64,000 bases of DNA from Deuterostichococcus epilithicus (Eukaryota; Chlorophyta; Trebouxiophyceae; Prasiolales; Stichococcaceae), in NCBI GenBank assembly GCA_033439295.1, contig JAVTLE010000011.1, positions 434,082 to 498,081 on the forward strand. The letters are read 5' to 3'. Every line of letters begins with the position of its first letter. Position 1 is the stretch's first letter. The notes beneath the pieces were generated by a model. That model made no database searches, was not told the DNA's origin, and saw nothing but the letters and a program-made list of their open reading frames with translations. The translations under genes and the position numbers were made by a program. Positions 35,635 through 46,400 of the stretch are shown here, in pieces.

Positions 35635-36809
35635 CTAGGGAGGTAAACCAAGCGGGTCGTTGAAAGGGTCGCCCACCTTGCAGAACGCGCGGCCCTTCAG
35701 CAGGGCGTACGGCACCGGGCCGTAGTGCCGTGAGTCCGTGGAGTTCAGTGTGTTGTCCCCCTGCAGCCATACGTGCCCCTCCGGAACCTGCAGCACATGT
35801 CGACATTGCCGTCTCTGGCACAGAGGAAGCAACGGCGGGTCACCAACTTTGCTCGGCGGTGACGCGTGGCCTGTTGCTTGGCCTGTTGCTGCTTCCACGA
35901 GCATGACCCACAGTGATGCGCGCGCCGGCTGCGCCTGCACCGCCTGCACCGCCTGCACCGCCGGCGCCGCTGCCGTGCCGGTCGAGATTTCGAGCGGGCC
36001 TCCTCTACTCTCCTCTGGGACTGCTGCGCCTTCCCGCCGCACCGTGACGGTGCGCGCCGCAGCGCTGGCTGTGCGGGAGACCGCCACCTCGTCGCCCGGT
36101 AGACCCAGCACCCGCTTGCACACCACATGCCGCGGGTTCTGCGGGCTGTACGCAACCACCACATCGCCTGCGCCAGAGCCCAGCGCCACCGCTGCATCAG
36201 CGGGACTCTCCAGCACCAGAAGCCGGGAGGGCGGTGCTCGCTGAGGCTTTGGGGAGAACCGATCGAGGCAGTTCAAGCACGAGCTCGTGCGCTTGCAGAG
36301 CCGAGGCATGTCCGTCTGGCGGCCAGGGTGCTGCTGCCTCTTTCCAACCTTGACACCTGCTGAACAATCCAAACCCATGACGGACCGACACACATGCTGG
36401 CGCCTCACCGATGCGGATGCGCTCTGCAAAGACTGACAGGTACTCCTGTAGCAGCAGGTCGCCACGCGCATTGAATGTCGGCAGCATGCTCGGGCCCACA
36501 CACTGTGGCCGAACAGGCAGTGTCAGCCTCGCATCGCCCCATTCCATGACGCCAGGGAGCCAGGTGTCCGATGTGGATGCATCGTCATGCGTAGCACAAC
36601 TCCAGCTGGATCCAGTGCATGATGGCGCGCAGTGGCAAGGGAGGAAAGGCAAAGCGGCGGCGCACCGCCGTGGCTTCAACGCCGTACGACCGCACGACGT
36701 GCACGAGGCAGGCGACGCGGGCGAAAAGGCTGCCCTTTTCTCTGACGTCCGACCAGAACTCAGGGGCACTAAGGTTTCTGATGAATGCCGCCCCGGCGGC
36801 CTTGAACAT
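35635..36809 (-). CDS. IMP1: Mitochondrial inner membrane protease subunit 1 (IMP1-type signal peptidase)
   Basis: Four exons, 36809-36666, 36502-36409, 36167-36043 and 35787-35635, join in phase to 171 aa, the usual IMP1 length. IMP1 is a type I signal peptidase of the mitochondrial inner membrane that removes sorting peptides on the int.-membrane-space side. It uses a Ser/Lys dyad: the Ser lies in CVGPSMLPTF (about residue 52) and the Lys in HVVCKRVLGLPGDEV (about residue 95). The C-terminal signature VPEGHVWLQGDN and DSRHYGPVPYALLKG is intact. Exon 3's acceptor at 36168 and donor at 36042 were chosen by phase and homology; sequence beyond the donor stays open and repeats GCCTGCACC units, so a read-through isoform with an insertion is possible. 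An in-frame upstream ATG lies at 36836. Confidence 0.9.
35928..35963. repeat. Short GCCTGCACC tandem repeat in IMP1 intron 3
   Basis: Three copies of a 9-bp unit, which would encode Ala-Val-Gln repeats on the minus strand if the intron were retained. Confidence 0.8.
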
Positions 36810-37499
36810 GCCGGGCCACGGAGCTTCTCGGGCCACAGAGAGCTGGCTGAGCCTCGCCGAGATCTTGGAACCAAAACAATTGCAGAGTTGGCCGGATGGC
36901 CCAGCGATGATCGAAGTGCAGAGCTCCGCAAAAAAGGCAAAGCAGGCGCAATGGGTGTCGAGGCCAACAATCGATGGCAGTCGTCAATCAGCAAAGGTGA
37001 ATCAGTGAATCAGTTTCTCCGATTCGTGTTATGCTTCCGGAATCCAGCTGCTTTAGTTCTGCATCCCAGGGCATTTCAACTGCAGGGATTGGTGAGGGAT
37101 GCCGAACAATAGAATTGAAACGGAGGGCCTCGAAGTTTAAGCCTGCAGAACTTCAGCCACTGGTCGATGGGTGAGGCATGAATGAGGATTTGCAGATTGG
37201 TGGAATGATGCATAAATCGTGCAGTGATGTAAGTCTGTTGCTGCAGGCATGCGGTTTCCATATCGGAGAAATTCATGCCGATGCCGCCAGTTGCCGCTAA
37301 GAATGATGATTTCGAGTGTCTGGCGGCAGACCGCGACCAACGCGCGCATCACTGTGCAATTGCGGCTTTACAGCCAGAATCAGAGGGCATACTCATTCGC
37401 AGGACATCCCCTTGGCACCACACACCACGGCGAGCATGCGGCGGCGCAGGCCCCCTCGTGTCATGTCCTGACGTACTCCTGTTCTGCGCTTTGAGGCGC
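36810..37499. other. Intergenic between IMP1 start and methyltransferase stop
   Basis: About 690 bp with the IMP1 promoter side and the 3' region of the methyltransferase gene. No gene is seen. Confidence 0.5.
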
Positions 37500-40461
37500 T
37501 CAGGCCTTGACGTTGTGCGCGATGAAGAACACGTAGCCGCTGCCCGGGGTCTCCTCGTCTGGGTCGAAGTTGAGGGTCCTGTCGGGGCCGCACACCGCCC
37601 GCGCGGAGGAGCTTGCAGAATCGTGGCCCGTCTGCCACCACCCCATCCCCTCGAAGAACGCCTTCGCCTGCACGTTTGCAACGAGTGCATCTCATATCGA
37701 TAGAAGGGGAAGCTAGCAGAACGGTCGCTCGCCTCTCAGCAGAGCGCATCTATGTGTGGACGATGCTCATGAACGAAGCCGGCGATGCCAGCTGCACCAC
37801 TGCGAGTAGCTGACGGAACACCAATGAAGCAGGTGATGCGCATCCCCGCAATGCCAGTGCGCCTGGACAGAACCCCCACCTCCGCGGGGTCGTCGGGAAA
37901 GCCCCAGTGGATCTGGTCATTGACGGACCTCATGGCGCCGGCGGCGGAGCGCTCCTTCATGGCCAGGACGTCGGCCATCGACGACATGGTGGCAATCATG
38001 GTGCTGCCCGGCGCCGCGTCCTGCGCCGCAGCAGGCCGTGTGCCCAGGCTTGGTAACGAGAGAGGGCGCGCCCAGGCACAGTCGCCGTGCAGCAGTGAGG
38101 CACTGTGGAGCTCAGGCCCTGCCGCGTGCCTCACAGCCTGCTTGGACCGCCTTGCTCTTGCATCTCAGGGCACCGTATTGCCTTTGAACCAGGGATCTGA
38201 AGCTCCAGACTCGACCCATGTCGTGCCTTTTCCTGATTGCGGGGGTTTGTGTCGCACCCGTGAGGCAGTGCAGAACACGGCCTCCAGAACTGCAGGCTTG
38301 AGGTAGCGCGTCAGTCCCTCTGCCAGGTACACTGTCGGCGCCGAAGGGTCCCAGCCTGCAGCGTTGCAACAGAGCCATCATCTCAGGCATCTGGCGTCGA
38401 ATGATGCCCCTCGTGGCTGTACTGAAAGTGCTTCCGGCGTCCTCATCGTCCATCATCTTGCAGCTGGCGCCTCAAGGTGCTCACTGTTTGCGGCTGGCGC
38501 CTCAGCGAGTTCACTGTGACGCTGGCTACCGGCTGAGGGTCAGCAGGAGACGCCTTCCTCAGCCACCGGGCCATTGCGCACATGGGTCACAGGCAGAGGT
38601 CGACTGTCTGGGGCAGTTTCCAGGGCTGTTCGTCATGAACAGAAGCCTTTCGAGGTGTTTCGTCCGAATTCGTATTCCATCACCCACCTGCAGCGCGCAA
38701 GGCGTCGGCCCAGGCGCCGTCCGCCAGGTCGCCGCTGGCGACGGCGTACGATGCGGCCCGCAGCGGGAACTTTGCGCCCTGCCCCTGCTCGCCCGTCATG
38801 TCGGCCCCCAGCCGCGTCAGCAGCCGGCGCTTGACGTCCAGCACGCTGGGCACGTCCACCTCGAACCACCTGGCGCAGCACCAGCACGAGCAGATGAAGA
38901 AAGGGTTGCGAGAGCTGGTATAGAGGGAAACATGATGCTTGGCCGCTGCCCCCGGGTCCGGCCTCTGCTCGGCGGAGCGTCGAGCGAGAGATTCGTGCTC
39001 AGCGCTGCACATGCCATGTGGGGATTGAACTGGACGTACGCAGTGCTGCCACTGATGCTGGAGGGGTGCTGCCCACCCTCGCCTACCCGAAGCTGTTACC
39101 CGCCTGCCCTGAAGAAAATTTCTTGCAGACGCATGTGCAACAGGCCCACATCCGCCTCGTGGGGAGCTCAAGGATTAGCCCACCGACACGAAGCGACTCA
39201 CCTGACGCCGGACGGCAGCTCCATGCGCCAGGCACGCGTGTCCATGCCTGCCCCCAGCAGCACCACCTGCGCCGCTCGGCGCCCTGGAGGGTTGTCTTGC
39301 GCCAGGTGCTGCTGCAGCGCCTCGTCCAGGTACTGCACCCGATTGGTTGAAACACTTGGAACGTTCTGGTGAGGCAATGTTCCGGGCATGTGACACGATG
39401 TTGATGGGCGCCTCGCACAGACAGGCGCGAGCTGTCCAGGCAGTGCCTCGTTCGGTGCTGCGAGATCTACCTACGGGTCGATCACAACATCTCGCTGGCT
39501 CTGTGTCGGGTGCCGACAAGGTGTATTAGGCACGCTCTGTCTGTAGGAGTGAGCTGCTGTGACGTGCAACCCAGCAGCCGCAGTACAGAAGCGCCTCGGC
39601 CACCAGGCAGGCGTGATGCCCTCTCCTAGCACGACAGTGTCTTGCGGCACACCTTGACGCGAATGCCGAAGCGACCGATGCGGTGCTCGCCGTGGCCGGC
39701 AGCATCCGGGTATGTCCCCAGAAACTCCTGCATCAGGTTCTCCTGCGCAGGGACTCGATGTTTCAGATGCCACAGTGCAACCCGGCAGACCCACGAGCCC
39801 TCGGCATGTCTGATGCCGCTGGCCTACACCACAATGCGTGCCTCCCCAGATGTGGGTTGAAGATCCGGAGTCGACATGCACAGCTCCGCTATCAGAGTGG
39901 ATGTCGGGCACTACAAAGATGGGAACCACTCACCGTGTCGGCTTCGGCCCCATCGCGCACAAAGGCCATGGCCTCCTCGCCGGCCAGCGCTTCGGCTAGC
40001 GGGTCAGCATACATCCGGTCTGGCTGCGCCGTCTCTAGCGCCCTGGCAGCTGCGAGTAAAGAAGGTTGAATGGGGGTTTGGAAGCAGTGCCATGTCAGCC
40101 AGCTGCTCCAGTCACCACGGCAATGATGACAGCGCCTGATAGCGGCAGCGGCCAGCGGCACCAAATTCTGGAGGCATCGAAGTGAAGGGCGTGCGTCACC
40201 CGCACAGATTCGAGACGTCCAGCCCACAAGTCCTGCAAGTCATGAGCCCGATCAATGTCGTTCGGTGCACTGCAAGGAGCGCCATAGGAGCTGCAGCTGC
40301 AGTTGTTGCTTCATACCGATCAGGTCCTTGTCAGTGGCTCCGTCCGGGAGAAGGTCAAAGACTTTCTTGCGTTTCGTCGCGAGAAACCATGCACCCGCTG
40401 CTGCTGCAGCCAGGGCAGCAACGCCCAGTGCCAGCCGATGCTGGTCCGACTTGGAAGACAT
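37500..40461 (-). CDS. LCMT-family SAM-dependent methyltransferase, membrane-anchored
   Basis: Nine exons join in phase to 360 aa: 40461-40317, 40232-40200, 40049-39934, 39742-39653, 39332-39202, 38869-38688, 38355-38279, 38020-37880, 37667-37500. It belongs to the leucine carboxyl methyltransferase (PPM1/LCMT-like) family of class I SAM-dependent methyltransferases. Marks in order: an N-terminal hydrophobic helix (about residues 10-28) followed by KRKK; WTSRICAAARALETAQPDRM; VVLLGAGMDTRAWRM, the SAM-binding motif I; WFEVDVPSVLDVKRRLLTRL, the acidic motif II; GWDPSAPTVYLAEGLTRYL, the family LAEG motif; and a C-terminal AKAFFEGMGWWQTGHDS. The substrate is unknown: the family includes PP2A carboxyl methyltransferases, tRNA-modifying TYW4 and bacterial secondary-metabolism O-methyltransferases, and this sequence looks closest to the bacterial-like branch. 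The helix suggests a membrane or organelle location. Confidence 0.9.
38460..38520. repeat. Two-unit 30-bp repeat in methyltransferase intron 6
   Basis: GCTGGCGCCTCA is repeated at about 30 bp spacing, followed in both copies by a TTCACTG/CTCACTG motif. Confidence 0.65.
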
Positions 40462-40769
40462 GATCGACTCTGCTAGCAGGTGTGCTTTCACTCGGCTCGC
40501 TGATGCCGGACTGAGATTGCAATTGCTGCATTCAAGCGCCGAATTGAAAGCGGAACACAAGCAGGCAATTGTGGCGTGAAGTTTACCACATATCACCCGT
40601 AGTTGCGCACTACCCACCCAGGCAGCTGGTCCGACAGTCTGACACAGCTGGCACCTGCAAGACGATGCATGCGCCTGCTGTATGTGTCCCCAGCTTCAAA
40701 GCAACTGTAACCGCATTGCGCAGGTGTCAGCGTGCGGCGGCAGACAGCCATGCATGCTGATACGACGGA
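40462..40769. other. Short intergenic region
   Basis: About 310 bp between the methyltransferase start and the NAA40 stop, presumably the promoter of the former. Nothing else is seen. Confidence 0.5.
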
Positions 40770-42760
40770 TCAGTTCACTGCCAGTGCCGCCATGGGCGTC
40801 CGCAAGCTGCCTCCCGACGCTGCTGCGCTCGAAGCCGCCCCCTCGCCTGCTGCCACAGGCTGCTTCGCCGCAGACTGGGCTGCCACCGGCTGCGCCAACA
40901 CCGCCGCTGGCTGCTGCAATGCCGAAGTCGCTGGTGCGCCGCCGCGCGCTGCCGCCGCTCCCGGCTTCCTCGCCGGCAGCTTCTTCGACAGGATCTCGTA
41001 GCCGGCCTCATCGAGCGCATCGCAGGCGCTGGGCGATGTGTCGTCCATAGTATACCCCATCGAGCTGTACAGCGCGAAGGCGTCCGCGTTGGCCGTCATG
41101 ACCGTCAGCATAACCCACTCCATGCCCGCCCTGCGCATGACAAGCTGTGGATTTCCACAGGAACGGCCTGCCGGGCACAGAAAGGCAGGCGACCAAGAGG
41201 ATCTCAGGCTGTTCAGGAGGTGGCTCGAACTCAAGCACGCACAATACATCCTGAACCCTAAACCCTGTTCTTGTCCATGGTAGCGCGCACCGGCACGCCA
41301 TCAGCTCCAGCAGCTGCATGAGGAAGCGGCCAAGTCCGCGGCGCTTGGCAGCCGCATCCACCTGCAGCTCCCAGCAGTACAGCACCGCGCACTCGCCTGC
41401 GGTGTGCAAAGACACAGCATGTGGGACAGCTCAAAATTCGAGCTGCACAATGGCTTTCAGGGGCGTGGTCATCGTAACTCTGCCGAGCCGGTGGGCTGCC
41501 CGCGTGAGGGAAGACTTGAGAGCTGCCAGTCGTGTCCGGGCGTGCACTCCAAATGCGCAAGGCCCAGTCTGTACGTGAGACCTGGCAAGGGCAGCAGGCG
41601 CAGGGTTGCAGGTGGGATGGAGTCAGCGAACACATATAGCTCGGTGGAGTTCACCTTCCATTTCAAAGCGGAAGTGGCTGTACGCCAGCGGCTGCACCTC
41701 CCCACCATCGACCTGTATGGTGTGATCTCGCAACCAGTCGAACAGGACAGTGCTCACTTGTGCTGCACTCGTACCGCTCCCCGGCAGGTGCAGCTGACTT
41801 GTGGCATCGATTGCTCCTTCTGCAGCAGCGGATGGCACATAATGGCAGCGCTGCAACGGATTTTCCGAATGTCTGCTCCGTTTTGTACATTGCTGTCAGC
41901 AAGTATCCAGGCTGCAACTGTCTCCACCTTGCCGGTGACGACCAGCAGGCGAGCTTCCGGCGCGGTTAGCTGCGCCCGCTTTTTCCTGTCCGACCACCCC
42001 ATGTCGCGCGCGTTTTCGTACAAGCCCTGCGCAGGGGCAGTGCACCCGGTTGGGCCGACAACCAGGTAGGTGATGTTGGTCTGGCTGTGAGCAGCCCGTG
42101 CCCAAGCCGCAGGACGTGCGAGCTGCAGTTGACCACCGTCCTGGCAACAGCGGCGCGCAGTCGGTAAGCTGACATTTACTGATCAACATGCACGCATCGC
42201 CTTCCTACACTGACCTGCATGTTGGCCTTGCACAGGCAGAATGCCCAGTCGGCGACACCCTCAGGCAGCTCCGCCGCGCGGCTGCAGCTGATGGTAGCCT
42301 CCACACCCTTGCGCTTGTAAGATTTGAAGGCCGCAAATGGCGCCAGCGGGTCTGCAACCTGCGGCAGCGGGCGTCGGCCAGTCCTCGAATCTCGAGGGCT
42401 GTGCGTACATAGCGCCAGGGTAAGCGTTCAGGTGCGGCGCGGTTCCGTCATATTGGCACACCCACCTGGCTCGCGGTGTGAACCACGGCCTCCTTCTGCT
42501 TCAGCTTCTCCAGCTCCTGCAGATGGAGCCACACCACTTGGCACACGCGTGGCCAGCCCAAGGATGGCGCGCAGACGGGCAGCTGTTTTCTGCCAGTTCA
42601 CACAAACTGTGCGTGCTTCGTGGGTTCTCACCGCCTTGCGCTGCAGCTTCTTCTCCTTGCCCTTCGCTACGGGCGCCTGCTGAGCCTGCGGGTCCACACC
42701 TTGCTGACTGCATGTTGCGTAACTGACCACGTCCGCTGAGCCGAAGACATCCACAGACAC
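40770..42760 (-). CDS. NAA40: N-alpha-acetyltransferase 40 (NatD, histone H4/H2A N-terminal)
   Basis: NAA40 acetylates the N-terminal serine of histones H4 and H2A. Seven exons are in phase: from at or before 42760 to 42632, 42526-42476, 42358-42215, 42026-41928, 41712-41655, 41396-41297, 41130-40770, giving about 313 aa. The order follows the family: a Lys-rich N-terminus (KGKEKKLQRKA); VADPLAPFAAFKSYKRKGV; GVADWAFCLCKANMQGLYEN then ARDMGWSDRKKR (compare [20 protein letters not shown] in human); PLAYSHFRFEMEG; VLYCWELQVDAAAKRRGLGR, with the acetyl-CoA motif RRGLG; and VMLTVMTANADAFALYSSMG then YTMDDTSPS. The C-terminal tail of about 75 residues, rich in Ala, Gln and Pro, is absent from the animal protein. 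The first exon's frame has no ATG before an upstream stop, so an unseen short first exon must supply the start. Confidence 0.93.
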
Positions 42761-43420
42761 ATCAGCAGACCTACCATTCCGATGCCGCTACTCTGAAACA
42801 CCGAATTCGCCAGGTGATGTCGGTACCAGGGTGCTGGTGCCCTGGGATGCCAATATTCTGTGTGATTGGACGTGTCAGGCTGGCAGCAGAGCTTCACAAA
42901 TACGACAGAACATCTATTCTGCTTGCAAATTGCAGCTGCTGGTCCAGCCCTGCGCAAGCTTCCCTCAAAAGTGCTGCAAAACGAATTTGAACAGGGACCT
43001 CGGGACCTCGTTGCTGTTTTTCTATCATTCCCTTCTCTAATGACTCATGATTCATCACCTGCGGTTCCCCGCGACCGAGCCTTTATATTCGAGCATATTT
43101 TTCGTCAGGCCACCTTGCCCGGCGTTCGGACCTGTACCGCGATCAGCTGGCCGTCACCGTGCCACTGTTCCACTGCTCCGCGATCGCGACACCCCGCAGC
43201 GTCAACCTGAGTGCAGGCGGCACGTGGGCTTCGGGCACAGAGCCTGTATTGCGAAACGGAATAACCCAATTTTGGAGAGGAGGGAGAAGGCCGCCCTTCT
43301 GGAAACTCTCCAGAGAGTTGGGAGCACACAGCGAGAGCGTGCATCGGCTATGCGATGCTCGAGGCGGTCGAGGGCCCTGACCTAATGCTGCGGCGAAGTG
43401 GTGGCCGGTAGCTTTCAAGA
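42761..43420. promoter_or_regulatory. Shared 5' region of NAA40 and the VTC gene
   Basis: About 660 bp between divergent genes. It must include the missing first exon of NAA40 and the promoters of both. In phosphate-regulated algal VTC genes the regulator PSR1 binds upstream, but I could not identify its site here. Confidence 0.45.
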
Positions 43421-46400
43421 ATGAAGTTTGGTGCGCCGGCAGCGCTCGGACCCGACGCATGCCGATGCAGCAGTGTAGCTGCAGGTCTCCCTGTGCACCT
43501 GTGTGCAACCCTTCAGCATCGTGGCGTGTTGCGGCACGCCACTCGCTCTCTCCGCTCGCAATCGAGGTGCAAATTGACGATCTCCCCAACCTGACAAGCA
43601 CACGGTGTTGTGCAGGAAAATACCTTGCGTCCCAGCAGCAGTCCCTCCCCTTCGCCTTGGCATCGTTCCTGGACTACAAAGGTAATGATGCAATGCCTGA
43701 ACTTCAGCCTGTGTCGGAGCTTGTACAGAACAGCTGACTCTGCAGCTGACTGCTGTTGCGAAGCAGCTGACCGCGACCAGATCCGTCATTGTCGCGATCC
43801 TCGCGTGTCCGAGCCATCCGGTCGTGCTCGTGCAGGTCTGAAGGACAGGATCAAGGCCAGTGCCGAGTCCAACCAGGATGCGACGGGCGGCGGAGTCGCC
43901 TTCAGCCCGCGGGAGACGTCGCTGTCGGTCAACCGGTACAGGTCGGAGCAGGAGCAACACGAAGCCGGCTTCTTCGAGCTGCTGGAGTCGGAGGTAAGGC
44001 CCCGAATCGGCCCATCATGCAACCTCCGGAATGGCCACACGAGCAGCAGAGACAGACGCTGTTTCCGAGGCCCCCGAGCGCCGGTGTGCTCCCTGGTGCT
44101 TGAACATCGTGAATAGAGCCGTCGAGCTGCAGAGGCAGGGGCGCAGTGCTGCTGCACGGACAGCTTGCCCGGTCCCGACCAGCCCCGACTACGGGTGCCC
44201 CGTAGGTCAAGTGCAGCGTTGCAGACAGCCGATCTCCTCGGCTCGAGGAGTACACTGCAGCTGAGGCCGGGTGCAAGGTCCATCCAGCCGCCTGGGGGAT
44301 GTGCAGCGACACAAGCTCACGACTGGTACAAGACAGGTGTACCATGTTTTGCCTACCATTGCGCGAGGAAGCATGCGCTGGCAGGTGGCCGCATGCAGCC
44401 GAGCAGCAGATGACGGCAGTGCATGCCGCCAGTCCACACTCGCACCAGCCTGGGACTGACGTTTAGCTGATGACATCATGCATGTGCCACGGCAGGCGCG
44501 GACCTGGGCATCAGCCGAAAATCCGCTGCGTGTGACCTCCGACCGCCGCTTGGAATCTTCCGATGCTCCTCGGGAAACTGCTCAGTATAGCGCTGGAAAT
44601 GGCTTGCCGCAGGTGGCAAAGGTGGGCGCCTTTACGGCGGAGCAGGTGAGGAAGCTGGGCGAGGACCTGGACTCGCTGCAGGACAGCGCCACCAGCGCCT
44701 CCCCCGGCGGGCGGGAGGGCCTTAAATCGGTGAGTCACCGCGCCCCAGTCCTGTTGCCCTCGGTGCTAGTCGCGCCATCGCTGCGGGGCGCCGGGGCCCA
44801 TGCGCGGCATGCTGGCTCCGTCTGGGATGCACGCTTTTTTTCCGCGCAATCATCTTTTGCACTCAGGCTGCTGGTTGAATGTGCCACTGCATCGTGGCTG
44901 CTGTTAGCCTGCTGCATCGCCTCTTCCTTGCTTGGCATACCCATGGTCAGGGCTGCGTCAAGCTGTGGCAAATGTTCTGTGCAGGAGGCCAAGCGCATTG
45001 GCGAATCGTTCCTGGCACTGGTAAGACCCATGCTGTGCTGCGGTAGCAGCTGCTTCTGCTTGTCGCACATGCGCCTGTGCCTGACCTCAATGCACCTATG
45101 CTGGACACAGCCAGAATGCGCTGACATGATCTGGCCATCGCTCGCAGGAGAAGTATGTGAACCTGAACTACCTGGTGCGTCGTATATCTCTGTTCAAGTG
45201 CCCACCTGATGTGCGGCGAGTCAGACCTGACCTTCTCGTGGCCACTACCCAATGGTGTCAGGGTTCTGAATCCTCGCGCGCCGCCCGCTGTGCAGGGCTT
45301 CCACAAGGCAGTGAAGAAGCATGACAAACAGCTGCCGCATGCGCCGTGCCAGCAGTTCTACATGCATGTGCTGCGCAACCAGCCATGGGTCCAGGCGCGC
45401 GTCTACTTGGTCCTCGCTGTTGTAATTTACTGCCCCAAATGCTCCTTCAATTGAGACCACTCCTCCTGACCGCCAGCAGTCCACCTCCCCATTGAGCGCT
45501 GCTTCCTGAGGCCCCTGCCGCTGCCGCCGCCGTGCGGGCTCCGCCGCCGTACATGAGCACATTTCTGCCGCTCTGCTAATAAAGAAATGCGAAAGACCGC
45601 AACGACGACCGAGGTGCATGTGCCGTGATCTCACTATCGTTGACCACCATCCCTGATTTCACCACAGGGCGACCACAGCCACCTGCTGGACAGGCTCAGC
45701 CACGTGTACAGCCAGCTGCGGGGCCCTGGGCGGGAGACCTCCTCCTCCGACGAGGAGGGTTTACCGGGCCTCATGCTGCGCGGCGCCGCGGCCCGCTCCA
45801 CCAGCTTTGCGGGCTCCGAATACGGAGGCTTCGGCCCCGACAGCCGTGTCACCCGCAGGTGGGGGCAGCCCGCTCGCCAGGCCCGGCCCCCGGCCGCTGC
45901 TTGGAGCCGGATGGCTGATTGACATGGTGGCGCAGGCAGTTGCTGGCGGAAGGGTGGCTGCATCCTCTGGTCCTGCGGACGCATCGGTTGGAAGCTTCCC
46001 CATGGTCATGGATTCACTGTCATGGCAATCAGTCGTTTCTGCTCAGTCAGAGACATGCTGATGGGCGGCTGCCGTGCGCCAATGCAGGTACTGGGTGCGA
46101 ACGGTGGATGTGTCGGCGGTGAAGCACCACATCCTGCAGCACCTGCCAGTCTCGGCGGCCGCGCCCGTGAGTCGCCGCCTGCTCACGGTTTTGGAAACTG
46201 CTGCAGATCTTCCACGATGCTCTGCATCTCATCGGCGCCATGCCGGCCTGCCTGCTGTATGCATGGGCACAATCATTGCGAGCAAGCTGATGCCTGCGTG
46301 TCAGTGCACAGTGGATTGGCGCTGCTCATCATGCATAAACTCCCCCTTGGCCCTTTAGCCGAGCGCCATGCCTGCTCTCTGTGCACCACCTGCCTCTGGC

